Counted from the first letter of the stretch, positions 12,139 through 26,100 are shown. The stretch: 64,000 nucleotides of DNA from Aplidium turbinatum (GCA_918807975.1 OU964923.1:27137235-27201234); one strand, 5' to 3'. The notes: a model not told the origin generated them from the letters alone. Translations and numbers: made by a program.

Positions 12139-13425
12139 GGTACCACCATTTATATTGCACTAACATTAACATATATATAACTAGCATTGCACGAAAATGT
12201 CTAGCCACCTGAGACGAAATGCTTATTGTGAAGGGCAGGAAGGTAAAGAAATGACCAGTTTAGGTGTAGAAAATTCGCAAAGAATAAAAAATCTAAAAGT
12301 CAACAAATTTCATATTTCCTTCTGTGAAATATTTCACTAATAGAGTGGGGCGTCCTCACAAAACCCCGTGTCTCTACAGATAGGGTTAAAGTTTAATAGC
12401 GCGTCAATCAAACATTTGTGCCAAAGGAGAAAACTTTACATTGCTGCAAACATAAGTTTCCTTTAATAAATGTTTAGAGGCCACTTGCAAAACCATAGCA
12501 GATTTTCTTGGCATATATAGACTTTTTTGGTCAAAATACTTGGTACCCATTTCATTGTTTCAATGCAAATGCTGATCCTGTCAATTTACCAAGTGAAAGA
12601 TTTTGTCATTTACAGTTAAACTTATCACAAAAATCCTAGGGAAGGAAAAAGGCTAACTACTCGCCTAGATCAGAGGAGAGCCACTGATCTAGCTGACTTA
12701 GGCTATTTTATAAACTGTCTAGTAATTCGGTTGTCTAGCTAACTTTTAAAAAAATCTAAAAAGGCTAGCAAAAAGTGAGGCAGATAGCGCTTTCACTCGC
12801 TCGCTCTAGCGAGGAAAGCAAAGTTTATCGGATGAGCACTTTTGGCAGCACTGTCTCCAATGTTGCCAGAGCACAAAGTCGTTCAAAATTTGAATAAAAG
12901 TCAGCTCAGAAACTTACCCTATTCAAATAGAATTTTTGGCATGTATCGGTATTTTTATCAAAATACTTGTTACCAATTTCATCGTTTCAATGTAAACGCT
13001 GATCCATTTGCTTAGTGAAAGATTTTTTTTCGTTTGCTGTTAAACTTATCACAATTGGCTTGTCAGCCGCTCCCCAGCTAGCAAGTCATTCCTTTTTTAC
13101 ATCAAGTAACCGTTTGTAGACATTTGTTTGTAGACTTTGAATCGATGAAAAAAATTAGATTTGCTGGCTGGGTCAAGCATATAGACCAAAACAAGTAGTC
13201 AGTTAGTTTTAGTACAACGCACTAGATGCGCTTGCGTTGCAAATAGGCTATGCGATCCTGGTTCGACTACCAGCTTCAACTGTTTGTTGAAAAATGTTGT
13301 TCACTTCTGCCCAGAGTGTAATAAATTTGATAGTTTGTTACCTTCATTATCCATTGACTACAGAAATCTATCCTAGTGAAATCTTCAAAATGATGGCATT
13401 TTGAGCGTCTTTTTGTAATGCAAGT

Positions 13426-13998
13426 AGGTCACAACGGTAAACCATAATCTCTTCGTGGGAAATTTGTAACATAAATTTTCCGGATCCGTTCGTCTGTATG
13501 CAATGACCGAAAGAAACACTCTTCTGAAAACGTCTATTCAAGAATTGTATTTCTGTAAAAATAGCCTCAAGGCTGTCGAAGAATGAAGGCAACACCGTAG
13601 TCTACCCACTAAAACTTGTCACCACAATACAAATTACTGAGATAAAGACGGAAATTTCGTCCAGCTGGCAAGCACAAACAAAACCGTTTTAATATGCGAT
13701 CAACTTTTCAAGCAAAAATTTTAAGAATGATGAGAATAGATTGCAATCTTCCAAACGCACGTAAGCATCTTATGTGACGTAATAATGATAAGCATTATGA
13801 AGCTATTCAAGCACCTGTTCAATTTGGCTTATACCATATCTCGTAATTCAAGATTTAACGATGATGTAATGTTTCAACAGGTGTGACAAAGGTGATGCAA
13901 TCTTTGCCTATTTCTAGCAAGTCCATGACGTAAGACGTCAGGTTCAGTAGACAACGGTTTTATGTGACGTTTGATTTGTACAGAGACTGTCCGTAACA
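13426..13998 (-). mobile_element. Solo LTR (copy b, inverted)
   Basis: 573 bp in reverse orientation, flanked by perfect caagt duplications (13421-13425, 13999-14003). It interrupts sequence that is continuous in the paralogous flank near 18880. Confidence 0.75.
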
Positions 13999-14380
13999 CA
14001 AGTATAAATTCCTCAATTACGTAATTTCGAAACATCATTTTAATGGAAGTCAACTTGCAATCATGTTTGTTTGGTTACTATTTTTACATTTTTTTTAAAC
14101 ATTTTTTTTGTCTTGGGAAGACTAAGTGCAAAACTAAGACTTGTGATGAAACTAAGCATAATGCGAGGTAGACTACTTCATATTCAACCCAATGTATGAT
14201 AATAATAATGTTATGTTTTCATTTAGTGTCGCTCTACAACTGCTAATGTCTTTTAGCAACAGGGCTAATTTTCAATTTTTCATATCAGATTTACGATGTC
14301 ACCACTTATCCTCACTGTGTTATGCAAGAAAAAACACAATCGGTAGCCTACCGTACTGTTTTCGAAATCTTCAGTTTGAC

Positions 14381-14455
14381 TAGATTTAGAATCGAACTCC
14401 TATCTACCAGCACCCGAGCCGAAGGTGAAACCACTCGGCCAATAAGCTGGTTTCC
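14381..14455 (-). repeat. tRNA-Ser/Leu-like relic
   Basis: On the minus strand an A-box-like ggccgagtggtttcacc is followed 30 bp later by agttcgattct, a degenerate B box. The stems do not pair well, so this is a tRNA-derived repeat or pseudogene rather than a working tRNA. Confidence 0.35.
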
Positions 14456-14496
14456 ATTATATGAATTCCTTTTCGTAAGTGTGACTGTGTGTACTC

Positions 14497-14850
14497 CAGG
14501 GTTACTCAACTAATGTTAACAAACGTCCAGCTTGACAAACTGAATACTTTTAGCGGTGCAGTGAATAAGTTATTTCACAGGCAGCCATGAAAGTTAAATT
14601 ATCTGTACCAAACCACTTTTTTAGGTAAAATGTAACTAGAATTGGATTTCTGAGAAAGTGTTGGGAGTCTGGGAGTCGAAGCCCCCAGCAACTAGGATAA
14701 TCACAGTAAAAATTGCTGCCTCCCAGTAGAAATCTGTTTAAAGAAGCTCTGAAACATGGCAATGAGGTTATTCTTCCACAAGCTCAAGGTCCACCATCAA
14801 CACCCAGAATGTCCGAATTCGGACAGCGGTCCTCCACTTGAGTAGCCCTG
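14497..14850. mobile_element. hAT-type MITE, 354 bp
   Basis: Ends cagggttactcaa and ttgagtagccctg. Flanking octamers gtgtactc and gtgtagtt agree at 6 of 8 positions, consistent with an aged target duplication. It splits a repeat module shared with 18230 and 19050. Confidence 0.6.
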
Positions 14851-15455
14851 GTGTAGTTTATACATTTGTCGTTTTATCTTCAAAATCAAAAGTGGGAATA
14901 ACAATACAGGTTCTGGGGCCACTTGCAAAATGTAAGCAAATTTTCTTAACAGGTGTCGACTTTTTTATCAAAATGCGTTGAGTGAATTCCATCATTTCAA
15001 CCCAAACACTGATCCTGTCAATTTACTAAATGAGTGACATCAACAAAACTTCTACACTATACAGCCTGTTTCACCCTAAAAGGGTGATCATAAAAAGGTT
15101 CTGAAAAATCTGCAAAAACAATAAATCGGAAATACCTGAAAAGATATTAAACGTTATAACCTTGATTCAATCTGCAAAAAAAACCCTCAGAATTACAAAG
15201 GGCTACCACCAGGGGATGCCACAAAAGCCTCAATTAATTAGTGTTAAACCTCTTGAACCTAATGCAAAAATTATGTTGACAGGTTTGTAAGTAAGTAATG
15301 TGCCTGAGGCATGTCCCAGTGCTCGATTTGAGTTAAAACTAAGTCTTTTGACAACAGTGAACAACAAAGTAGTTAGTAAAAATTGGATTACCGGTATGGT
15401 ATCATTCTAATACATTTGCTGTTTTAAGATAATTGCTATTTGTCATATTTAAATG

Positions 15456-16686
15456 TGTTACGGACAATCAGTCCCCAGATCAAACGTCACATAAAACCGT
15501 TCAACCGTTAAAGTTATAATTAACCTGACATCTTACGTCATAGAATATTTCTGTAAACGATGAGGTCTTGCATCATCCCGAATTATGAACTATTGCAATT
15601 GCATCATCTTAAATTATGAGCTGTTGCATCAGCCACATTTACTTCCTGTGAAATTACACAACAAACATATTGACTGTTACGTCATAGATGCAAGTTATGT
15701 GCGTTCGAAATATGGCAATTAGTTTCGTCTTTTGTAGATTGTCGGTTAAAAAGGTTGGTCAGATATTAAACAGTTCTGCTTTGTGCGTACTAACTCGACA
15801 AAATTTCAGTTCTTTATCCAGAAATCTGTCTTGTGGTGGCAAGTTTTTCTTTACTGCGTACCGTGTTGCGCTGTATTTTTAACAGCCTGTTTTTTTTTCA
15901 GAAGAGTGTTTCGTTCAGTGTCATCGCATACAGACGAAGGATTCGGGAATTTTATCCAACAACTTTCCCAAGGAGATATTATGGTATTCCGCTGTGACCA
16001 GGGATGGAGGAACCACGTGGGCCTCGTGGGCCTGGGCCCACCTACTTTATTTTCTGGGTGGGCCTGGCCTACCCACTTTTGAAAGTCAAATTTTTTTGAA
16101 TAGGTAGCGAAAACGTCAAATGAGAAAGGGAGTTCCAAAAAAGGTTTTCACTCATTTGATATACCGGTGCACTAGTTTGATTATCTTTGATAGCTCAATG
16201 ATGAAATCCAATCTTTAAACTTTTCTGTTGAGCCCACTATTGATGGGCAGCACGTGTGGGTGTGGTTGCGTGTAATTGGTGAAGCAATCTATCAATCAAT
16301 ATCTTTATGGTCTCTATGGTTAAAACAATGATATCAATACATATGCACGACTGCACGTACTGTAGCCTATAATGCTGCAGATTATTACTCCGATGTAGTA
16401 TTATGACTGTGTGTGTATTGTTGCCTTTTTATTTGTGTGTAGCCTACATCGCCATATTTTGTATAGCGCTATAGAGCAATTTTGTAAAATGAAAAATTTT
16501 TGCTTGTTGGCACGAAAGGCAATCATGAAAACAATGTAGGCTATAAACGATTTCAAGTATGAGGAACGCAACAATAGTATTGGAGGTCTGGGGGGCGAAG
16601 CCCCCCAGATGTTGCATTGACTTTGACTGCTGCGCCTCTGGGCCCACCTACTTTTAAAATGTTTCCTCCATCTCTGGCTGTGACCA
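15456..16686 (+). mobile_element. Solo LTR (copy c) interrupted by a hAT element
   Basis: Starts TGTTACGG, ends TGTGACCA after removal of the hAT at 15999-16676. Flanking pentamers aaatg and aactg agree at 4 of 5. Same family as copies a, b and d. A fossil. Confidence 0.65.
15999..16676. mobile_element. hAT element inserted in the LTR
   Basis: Ends cagggatggaggaa and ttcctccatctctg with perfect 8-bp duplications gctgtgac (15991-15998, 16677-16684). 678 bp, non-autonomous, with subterminal gggcccacctactttt motifs in inverted order. Confidence 0.8.
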
Positions 16687-17665
16687 AACTGTGAGAACTG
16701 CATTGAAAACGAATGAATAGCCCCTAAAAATGAAGCGGTTACGTTTTGCTTATTTTGATGTGATAATCTCATGTGCACATTATCTCTTTTTAATCATTAG
16801 AAAGAGTATGTCAAAACTTTTCATATGATACTTTACATGAAAAATCCAAAAATGGTCATTTTATCGGTCAAAGTTGCGTCAAACATAAACGTAGATTAGA
16901 AAAAAAGTGTAGTAAATTTTTCAACCGTGACAAAAGTTTCTTGAAATTGCATAGAACAATTATGAAGCACCAGCAACAAGTTGATCAAATTCCATATTTA
17001 TAAAGTGAAATCGTCTGTGGTAACAGTTTAAAAATTTAATTCAAAATTTCTTTTTAAATTTCATGCTTGAGTGATCACAAAAATTAACCATTTTCAAAGA
17101 GTCGAAGCTTAAAAAGCACTGACTCCATTTATCTCCAATTAGTATTGCATTGCTTAAAAAACTAAGCTCTACAACTGTGTGAAGTTTCATTAAAATCTGT
17201 GACTATTGGTGACATGGCCTAGAAAAGGAGAAGGTCTTCGCTCAACAGTGGGCTACCACAGGATAAAAATGATGATGATGAGAATGAAAATTTTTTAGTT
17301 ATTTATTTAACCTCCATAGTCTTTTACACTGGTATGTAGTCAAAGATGGCGTACCAACAGATTGTGGAGTCGTCTGATGTTTATGATTCGGATTCACAAC
17401 CTCTGGTTTGAAAATTATTTTAGGCCACTTTACTCAAAAATAGAGACCCAGTAGTAAATTTCAGAAGGGGGAAAGGCGACATGGTGCTCACTGGTCACAT
17501 GCCTTATAGGTTAGGCCTTTTTGTCGTTTTTTTATATGTTCAGAGTGCGATAATTTTTGTTTAAAGTACCGTAGTAAGTGTTGCATTCGATATTTAAACT
17601 TTCACAAAGAGGTTCGATTTCTGCTTTACCCTATTTTGCCCAGGTGGTGCGGAATCAGACCAAGT
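16687..17665. other. Intergenic, mostly featureless
   Basis: No coding signal. 17222-17290 ends in a short (atg)n run after cagtgggctaccacagg, another LINE 3'-end fragment in plus orientation. Confidence 0.45.
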
Positions 17666-18197
17666 ACTTCAAATTTGCTGTCGCGGCTTAACCACTGGCT
17701 CCATACATTCAGATTTTTTTGGCTTTTCCTAAATATTATCTAATTTTATTGTGTGTAAATTTGGGCCTCCAATGTCTAATACTTTTCATGCAAACATATG
17801 CATTTTGAAATGCAATTGGTGAAATTTTGCTAATTTGCTCTTTTCGCAGAAGATTGTGTGTTTTTTTATTGCTCATATGGAGCGTCGCGCTGGCCGAGAA
17901 CTGTCTGAACAAAAAACCACAAAAATGTGTGACTCATTTTCTAGTTGCCGGTTTTCTGCTTGAAGTTTAATAGCGTTGTCAATCAAACATTTGTGCTGAA
18001 AGAGAATTTTACTTCATACACAAACCCTTTATCCAATAACGTCATATTGCTGCAGTAAACGTAACATCCCCAGGAAACGTTTAGAGGCGGCGTGCAAAAC
18101 CAAAGCAAATTTTCTTGGTAGATGTCAATTTTTTTTATCAAAACGCTTATCGTTTGAACGCAACGCTGATCTTTAGTCAATTTTCTAAATAGCAATT

Positions 18198-19240
18198 GTA
18201 ACTTATGACGTTACTTCCTTGTGCGAGATAGATTTTTTCCCTTGGGATTAATCTTCAAACGCAATCTATGAATTCCTTTTCTAACAACAAAACTGTACAT
18301 ATTTATCTACTTTACCTTCAAAACTGAGAAGTGGGGATGACAATACAGAAAGCTTTATTCAAAAACGTTGTATCACTGCAAACTTGAATTTTCTCCAGTC
18401 GCCTAAATGTTCAAAGGCCACTTGTAATTTGTAAGCGATTTTCTGGACAGATTTTGATTTTTCATGAAAGTGCTTGGTGCGAATTTCATCGTTTCAACGC
18501 AAATACTGATTCCATCAATCTACCAAACAAGCAATTTTTTTTGTTTAGTTTTGTAGAAAATGAATCAAAGTTATGAAAACGAATTTGCTGGCTGTGTCAC
18601 AACTACAAAAACGAGTATTTAGTTTAATAACGTATGGTTTTCGAATTGTTTGATTAGAATTTGATCACTCTTCTTTGTGTACAAACGAACTTGTTATTAT
18701 TATTTTTTTGCATCGATCACCTGCTTTAGATTACGTAACTCAAAGAAAATCATAATTTGTTGCCGTCATAATGCACCGGCTATAAAATCCATCATAGCAA
18801 ACTCTTCCAAATGGTGGCATTTCGCCCCATGCGGCCAAATTTCCGATAGACGGCGAGACCATAGGTACGCGCTGTGGTAATGCAACACTGTGAATTCCCC
18901 AATGACGTAATTTTGAAACGTCATTTCAACGCAAGTCAATTTGCAACCGTTTTATTTGTCCGCTGATCTTATAATAAATGTTTGATAACATGTCTCCTAT
19001 CTTGAGAAGGAAAAGTGAAACATGTGACGTCACAACTCCTTGTACGAGATGGACCTTCTCTTGGGAATAATCTTCAAACGCAATCTATGAATTCCTTTCC
19101 TAACAACAAAACTTCACACATATTCGTTTACTTTACCCTCAAAACTGGAAAGTGGCGATGACAATACAAAAAGCTTTCATTCAAAAACGTCATATCACTG
19201 CAAATTTGAATTTTCTCCAGTTTCCTAAATGTTCAAAGAA
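18198..19240 (+). repeat. Internal direct repeat (two about 220-bp modules, 815 bp apart)
   Basis: 18198-18421 and 19020-19240 share ccttgggattaatcttcaaa, aactttaccttcaaaactg and following sequence. Both are also in the right duplication copy (22345 and 23165). A third divergent copy lies around 14450-14920, split by a MITE. Confidence 0.6.
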
Positions 19241-19657
19241 AACTTGGAGGGAGAAGTCATTGTATCCCATTGTTTGCTTCATTTAATTGGTATAGATCAC
19301 GGTAGTTTTATTTAGATCAGGTCTCTAAGAAGTGCATTATTTGCTCCAATAAAAGGTGTTCAGAAGACCTTTTTCTGCTGTCTACAACGTTAAACTACGA
19401 CGTTTTATCGTATTAACTGATGAAACATGCTCATTGAAGACAATAGAATTTGCAATAAGAATGAATATTTCCTGAGCTGAAGCGAGCACATTTATTCATG
19501 ATATCCACACAGGTTTATCCAATGAATTGCGTGAAATGCTCTGATTAGCAGGAATAAGGAAAGCTATCGTAGCCTAAGCATGAAATTGTTTCTGAAACAT
19601 TTCCAATCACAGTTGTACTTGTAGTCTATTGGAGTTAATTTCAAGATTTTATCATTG

Positions 19658-19790
19658 TTTTTGTTGAGTAACCAAAGCGCATTGAAAGCTACATTACAAG
19701 AAAACACAGCTGGAGAGCTACAGCGTGTAGCTCTTCAGCTGTGTTTTCGTGTAATGTAGCTTTCAATGCGCTTTGATTACTCAACAAAAA
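19658..19790. repeat. Hairpin MITE upstream of first exon 1
   Basis: About 60-bp arms (tttttgttgagtaaccaaag and inverse) nearly perfectly complementary. It lies about 330 bp before the first signal-peptide ATG. Confidence 0.75.
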
Positions 19791-20008
19791 AAATTAAACT
19801 GAGCAAATATGGAGCAACGTGGTAGAATAGGCTTATTGGTCAAAATAAGTAAAGTATACAGAGGCCAAAAATTGAAAACTAACCTCATGTTACGAGAATT
19901 TTTGAAAAAAAACAGTTTATAAACTTTATAATTAGGCTATCGTTATCCTACCAGAAATCGATTATAACGGTTGCCAATATGAGTCAAGTTTCTGCTTTTT
20001 AGACTTTG

Positions 20009-20015
20009 TATAAGA
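20009..20015 (+). promoter_or_regulatory. TATA-like box of gene 2 first exon 1
   Basis: TATAAGA lies 112 bp before the ATG of the first signal-peptide exon. The duplicated copy has TATAAGG at the same distance. The position fits a core promoter, but no transcript start is visible. Confidence 0.35.
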
Positions 20016-20120
20016 ACTTTGGACTCTGTATTCACTTATTCGAATTACTTTTAACAGAAATTTTCAATATCTTTCTTTAATAAGACTTATAGTATTCAAG
20101 TGACTGGTTTTGAGATAGCG

Positions 20121-20184
20121 ATGGCAGCAACTAAGCTGCTATGGCTTTTGATATTTATAAGTCTATTGAAATCGGGGATTGGAG
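20121..20184 (+). CDS. Signal-peptide exon, first copy
   Basis: ATG, then Ala-Ala-Thr-Lys and the hydrophobic run [11 protein letters not shown], then Lys-Ser-Gly-Ile-Gly: a standard cleavable secretion signal. The exon is 64 nt and ends in phase 1 at a strong donor, gtaagt. It is too short for simple ORF finding. Its phase matches domain A' exactly. Confidence 0.8.
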
Positions 20185-23100
20185 GTAAGTGAATAGCCCC
20201 AGACAGAGACGTGATTAGATAGATCGTATGCATGTGATCGTTAGCAAGATGAGACACATTAATAAATTTTTAAAAAATGCTACGCCCTTGTGAAAAAAGC
20301 AGTCACGATTACTTTTGTAATTTACCCATTTTAACGTTTTGTCAATCGGACAGGACTGGCTAAAATTATTTTCCAAAGCAAGTAAAAAAAATCATCGCTT
20401 TTTGCGATAAACTTGGGCAAAAACGTGTATCATTTAAAGCTAAAGTTTATACAGTAGGATAGTTTTTCGTTTCTAGCACTAGTTGCTCGATAATTGTCCT
20501 GATGAACATCCTAGCTTTTCAGTATTAAGGATAGTTTTTATTAAGTTTTTGGACATTTTTATTGTTTTTTTTTTTTTTTTCAAATTCACTGAACTGACAT
20601 CCACTTTATTGCAAGGGGGTACTAGCTAAACAGAGGAAGTTGAAACCTGCTGTAAAATCTATTTACTTCTTCTCGAAAAAAACTTCGAAATTATAACTAA
20701 GTGATAATATCAACAATCAGCGTTTTGGTGTCTCTGAAAGAATATAAGTTTTTTGTGTAAGATATGCAGCTAAATTCAAAGTACACGCCAGTTAATGTAG
20801 AGTTATTGTTTTTAATAGACTGCTTGAACTTTCCGTAAACGATTTACATCATTTCAGCAGCCTACACTGCTGAAATGACAACACCAACTTGCTTGACTAA
20901 AAGTTAATTTTTTTATGCATTTCGAAATAGACTTACAATCTTGACATGGAAATTTTAAATATTATACCTCATTACAGAATTAAAACTCCGTTCATAGGCT
21001 ACTACATAAATGTTTTTAAATCATTTGTATGTAGGCTACAGTAATTGGAAAATAACCTTATTGATTTTTTTTATTTGTAAGTTATTATCGTAATAAGCCT
21101 TTGATGGCCTGAGGCTGCCAATCTAAATACTGATCGTATCTTAACCACCGACTGTTTCTGCTTCAGATGCAAATTCACAGCAAACTACGACATGTAGAGC
21201 GGAAGACTGGACGGACTACTTTGATGGGGATGATCCCACTGGTAGAGGAGACTTTGAAACTCTTGACATACTCAACAAAAAGTACCCCGAGGAGATCTGC
21301 TCCAATCCAACTGTGGCAGAGGGAAGAGTAACAGGAAACACAAACGATAATTCTCTTTCTGGTCAGAACGTAGTGGTCACTAAAACCGGACTCGTTTGCA
21401 AAAATATTAACCAAAATTGTCGCGATTATGAAGTCAGGTTCTGTTGTCCAAAAAGTAAGTTGTAAGCAACAAATTAAAGTAATTCCTCTCGATTGTTGAA
21501 ATTCAACTAAAAGTGGGATCATTAAGGGAAAAATGGAAACATGTAGGCTAGCCTACTTAGTTTCCAACTTTATAGAATGTGTATTGTGTAGCCTACTTTA
21601 ATATAATAACATTTGATAATATGTTTTATTTAATATATTAATATAATATTAATTAATTTTATATGATTACGGATAGTTGGTGGCGGAGTTATACAAATTT
21701 TAACACAAAACAATTTTATCGGTTTCGTAGGCTATTTGGTTTTAGACACTTGACAAGTTACAGACAATAGGCTTTATAGTAGAATTTGAATAATCCACCA
21801 ATTTTTATTTTACTTCAAATTTGCTGTCGCGGCTTAACCACTGGCTCCATACATTCAGATTTTTTTGGCTTTTCCTAAATATTATCTAATTTTATTGTGT
21901 GTAAATTTGGGCCTCCAATGTCTAATACTTTTCATGCAAACATATGCATTTTGAAATGCAATTGGTGAAATTTTGCTAATTTGCTCTTTTCGCAGAAGAT
22001 TGTGTGTTTTTTTATTGCTCATATGGAGCGTCGCGCTGGCCGAGAACTGTCTGAACAAAAAACCACAAAAATGTGTGACTCATTTTCTAGTTGCCGGTTT
22101 TCTGCTTGAAGTTTAATAGCGTTGTCAATCAAACATTTGTGCTGAAAGAGAATTTTACTTCATACACAAACCCTTTATCCAATAACGTCATATTGCTGCA
22201 GTAAACGTAACATCCCCAGGAAACGTTTAGAGGCGGCGTGCAAAACCAAAGCAAATTTTCTTGGTAGATGTCAATTTTTTTTATCAAAACGCTTATCGTT
22301 TGAACGCAACGCTGATCTTTAGTCAATTTTCTAAATAGCAATTGTAACTTATGACGTTACTTCCTTGTGCGAGATAGATTTTTTCCCTTGGGATTAATCT
22401 TCAAACGCAATCTATGAATTCCTTTTCTAACAACAAAACTGTACATATTTATCTACTTTACCTTCAAAACTGAGAAGTGGGGATGACAATACAGAAAGCT
22501 TTATTCAAAAACGTTGTATCACTGCAAACTTGAATTTTCTCCAGTCGCCTAAATGTTCAAAGGCCACTTGTAATTTGTAAGCGATTTTCTGGACAGATTT
22601 TGATTTTTCATGAAAGTGCTTGGTGCGAATTTCATCGTTTCAACGCAAATACTGATTCCATCAATCTACCAAACAAGCAATTTTTTTTGTTTAGTTTTGT
22701 AGAAAATGAATCAAAGTTATGAAAACGAATTTGCTGGCTGTGTCACAACTACAAAAACGAGTATTTAGTTTAATAACGTATGGTTTTCGAATTGTTTGAT
22801 TAGAATTTGATCACTCTTCTTTGTGTACAAACGAACTTGTTATTATTATTTTTTTGCATCGATCACCTGCTTTAGATTACGTAACTCAAAGAAAATCATA
22901 ATTTGTTGCCGTCATAATGCACCGGCTATAAAATCCATCATAGCAAACTCTTCCAAATGGTGGCATTTCGCCCCATGCGGCCAAATTTCCGATAGACGGC
23001 GAGACCATAGGTACGCGCTGTGGTAATGCAACACTGTGAATTCCCCAATGACGTAATTTTGAAACGTCATTTCAACGCAAGTCAATTTGCAACCGTTTTA

Positions 23101-26100
23101 TTTGTCCGCTGATCTTATAATAAATGTTTGATAACATGTCTCCTATCTTGAGAAGGAAAAGTGAAACTTGTGACGTCACAATTCCTTGTACAAGATGGAC
23201 CTTCTCTTGGGAATAATCTTCAAACGCAATCTATGAATTCCTTTCCTAACAACAAAACTTCACATATATTCGTATACTTTACCCTCAAAACTGGAAAGTG
23301 GCGATGACAATACAAAAAGCGTTCATTCAAAAACGTCATATCACTGCAAATTTGAATTTTCTCCAGTCTCCTAAATGTTCAAAGGAAACTTGGAGGGAGA
23401 AGTCATTGTATCCCATTGTTTGCTTCATTTCATTTAATTGGTATAGATCACGGTAGTTTTATTTAGATCAGGTCTCTAAGAAGTGCATTATTTGCTCCAA
23501 TAAAAGGTGTTCAGAAGACCTTTTTCTGCTGTCTACAACGTTAAACTACGACGTTTTATCGTATTAACTGATGAAACATGCTCATTGAAGACAATAGAAT
23601 TTGCAATAAGAATGAATATTTCCTGAGCTGAAGCGAGCACATTTATTCATGATATCCACACAGGTTTATCCAATGAATTGCGTGAAATGCTCTGATTAGC
23701 AGGAATAAGGAAAGCTATCGTAGCCTAAGCATGAAATTGTTTCTGAAACATTTCCAATCACAGTTGTACTTGTAGTTTATTGGAGTTAATTTCAAGATTT
23801 TATCATTGTTTTTGTTGAGTAACCAAAGCGCATTAAAAGCTACATTACACGAAAACACAGCTGTAGAGCTACAGCTGTGTTTTCGTGTAGCTCTTCAGCT
23901 GTGTTTTCGTGTAATATAGCTTTCAATGCGCTTTGGTTACTCAACAAAAAAAAAATTAAACTGAGCAAATATGGAGCAACGTGATAGAATAGGCTTATTG
24001 GTCAAAATAAGTAAAGTATACAAAGGCCAAAAATTGAAAACTAACCTCGTGTTACGAGAATTTTTGAAAAAAAAAACAGTTTATAAACTTTATAATTAGG
24101 CTATAGTTATCCTACCAGAAATCGATTGTAACGTTTGTCAATATGAGTCAAGTTTCTGCTTTTTGGACTCTGTATAAGGACTTTGGACTCTGTATTTACT
24201 TATTCGAATTACTTTTAACAGAAATTTTCAATATCTTTCTTTAATAAGACTTATAGTATTCAAGTGATTGGTTTTGAGATAGCGATGGCAGCAACTAAGC
24301 TGCTATGGCTTTTGATATTTATAAGTCTATTGAAATCGGGGATTGGAGGTAAGTGAATAGCCCCAGACAGAGACGTGATTATAGATGGATTGTATGCATG
24401 TGATCGTTAGCGAGATGAAAAACATTAATAAATTTAAAAAAATGCTACACTCTTGTGAAAAAAGCAGTCACGATTAGTTTTGTAATTTACCTATTTTAAC
24501 GTTTTGTCGCCTTCGTATGTCTAAATTCTATGAAATCTGAGACAAGACTTCTAACACCAAATCCGCTTTTAATTCCATTCTATACACAACATGAATTGCT
24601 GTATATCTAGATTTCGAGTATTAAACTCTCTTCAGTACAGCTTGAATAGCAAATGAATAAACACTACAATGAACCAGTAGCTATATATAATGCGAAAACA
24701 ACACGTAGGCAACGTTTTGTCAATCGGACAGGACTGTCTTAAATTATTTTCCAAAGCAAGTAAAAAAATCATCGCTGTTTGCGATAAACTTGGGCAAAAA
24801 CGTGTAGCATTTAAAGCTAAAGTTTATACAGTAGGATAGTTTTTCGTTTCTAGCACTAGTTGCTCGATAATTGTCCTGATGAACATCCTAGCTTTTCAGT
24901 ATTAAGGATAGTTTTTAAATTAAGTTTTTGGACATTTTTATTGTTTTTTTGTTTTTTGTTTTTTTAAATTCACTGAACTCACATCCACTTTATTGCAAGG
25001 GGGTACTAGCTAAACAGAGGAAGTTGAAACCTGCTGTAAAATCTATTTACTTCTTCTCGAAAAAGCCTTCGAAATTATAACTAAGTGATAATATCAACAA
25101 TCAGCGTTTTGGCGTCTCTGAAAGAATATAAGTTTTTTTGTGTAAGATATGCAGCTAAATTCAAAGTACACGCCAGTTAATGTAAAGTTATTGTTTTTAA
25201 TAGACTTCTTCTTCAATTGCCTTGCCTGAACCAGGCATCGACGGCCTCAGATGAATAATTAGACCAAATGTTCCTATTATATGTTGCATGGATGATTGTT
25301 TCTGTCATGTCGTTAAATTGTTCCAGATGTGTTTGTCTTTGTCTGCTTTCCAAAAATTTTACCAGTTAAAGAGAGATGCTCCAGTTTTTACTTTCTTACT
25401 ACATGGCCGAGAAATTTATATTGTCTGGTTTTTATACTTTTTAACAGAGTTCTGGTTTGGTTCACTTGGTGTAGAATTTCTTTATTTGTTTTCTTTGCCA
25501 GCCATGAAATGCGTTGCATTCTACGGAAGCACCACATTTCAAAAGCATTAATCTTTTCTGCCATTTTTGTTGAAATATTCCAGGTTTCAGAGTTGTAATG
25601 AAAAACAGAATAAATATAGCATTTTAAAACTCTAGATCTTGTTTTGAAAGAGATATTTTTATTGCAAAGAATTGGTTTCATTTGTTGGAAGCTTGCTTTT
25701 GCTTTTGCTTGTGCTTTTGCTTGATCGTTATCCTTGAAGACCAACTCCACTTCCTCGTAGTAAGGATCGGGAAACGCTGGGGCAAAGTCCTAGTAGGCCA
25801 ACGGAGCTCTGGCACTAGCAATGGCCTGTGCTAGTCAAATCATGGCTCAACATACCTCATGAATATTTAATAGACTGCTTGAACTTTCCGTAAACGATTT
25901 ACATCATTTCAGCAGCCTACACTGCTGAAATGACAACACCAACTTGCTTGACTAAAAGTTAATTTTTTTATGCATTTCGAAATAGACTTACAATCTTGAC
26001 ATGGAAATTTTAAATATAATACCTCATTACAGAATTAAAACTCCGTTCATAGGCTACTACATTAATGTTTTTAAATCATTTGTATGTAGGCTACAGTAAT

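Larger units (their letters stand above)
12139..14496. other. Intergenic flank of gene 1 with module repeats
   Basis: Apart from the inverted LTR, non-coding. 12480-12610 and 12940-13060 hold a 120-bp module (cacttgcaaaa to catcgtttcaa) that recurs near 14925, 18095 and 18425. 12390-12420 matches 17965-18000, showing that this flank is paralogous to the sequence before gene 2. Confidence 0.55.
17666..21811 (+). repeat. 4,146-bp tandem duplication, left copy
   Basis: From tacttcaaatttgctgtcg to the junction at 21811. It contains the first signal-peptide exon, TATA-like box and domain A'. Long stretches are identical to the right copy, including every base of 17983-18195 against 22129-22341, so the event is recent. 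The junction shows at most 1-2 bp of microhomology. Confidence 0.9.

Noticed and set aside
17983-18195. Identical 70-codon minus-strand ORFs at 17983 and 22129, and 67-codon plus-strand pair at 18677 and 22823
   Set aside because: The identity comes from the recent tandem duplication, not from selection. No domain, and composition is non-coding.
21175-21522. Minus-strand ORFs antisense to domain A exons (also at 515 and 26231)
   Set aside because: Shadows of the plus-strand WxxW coding sequence.
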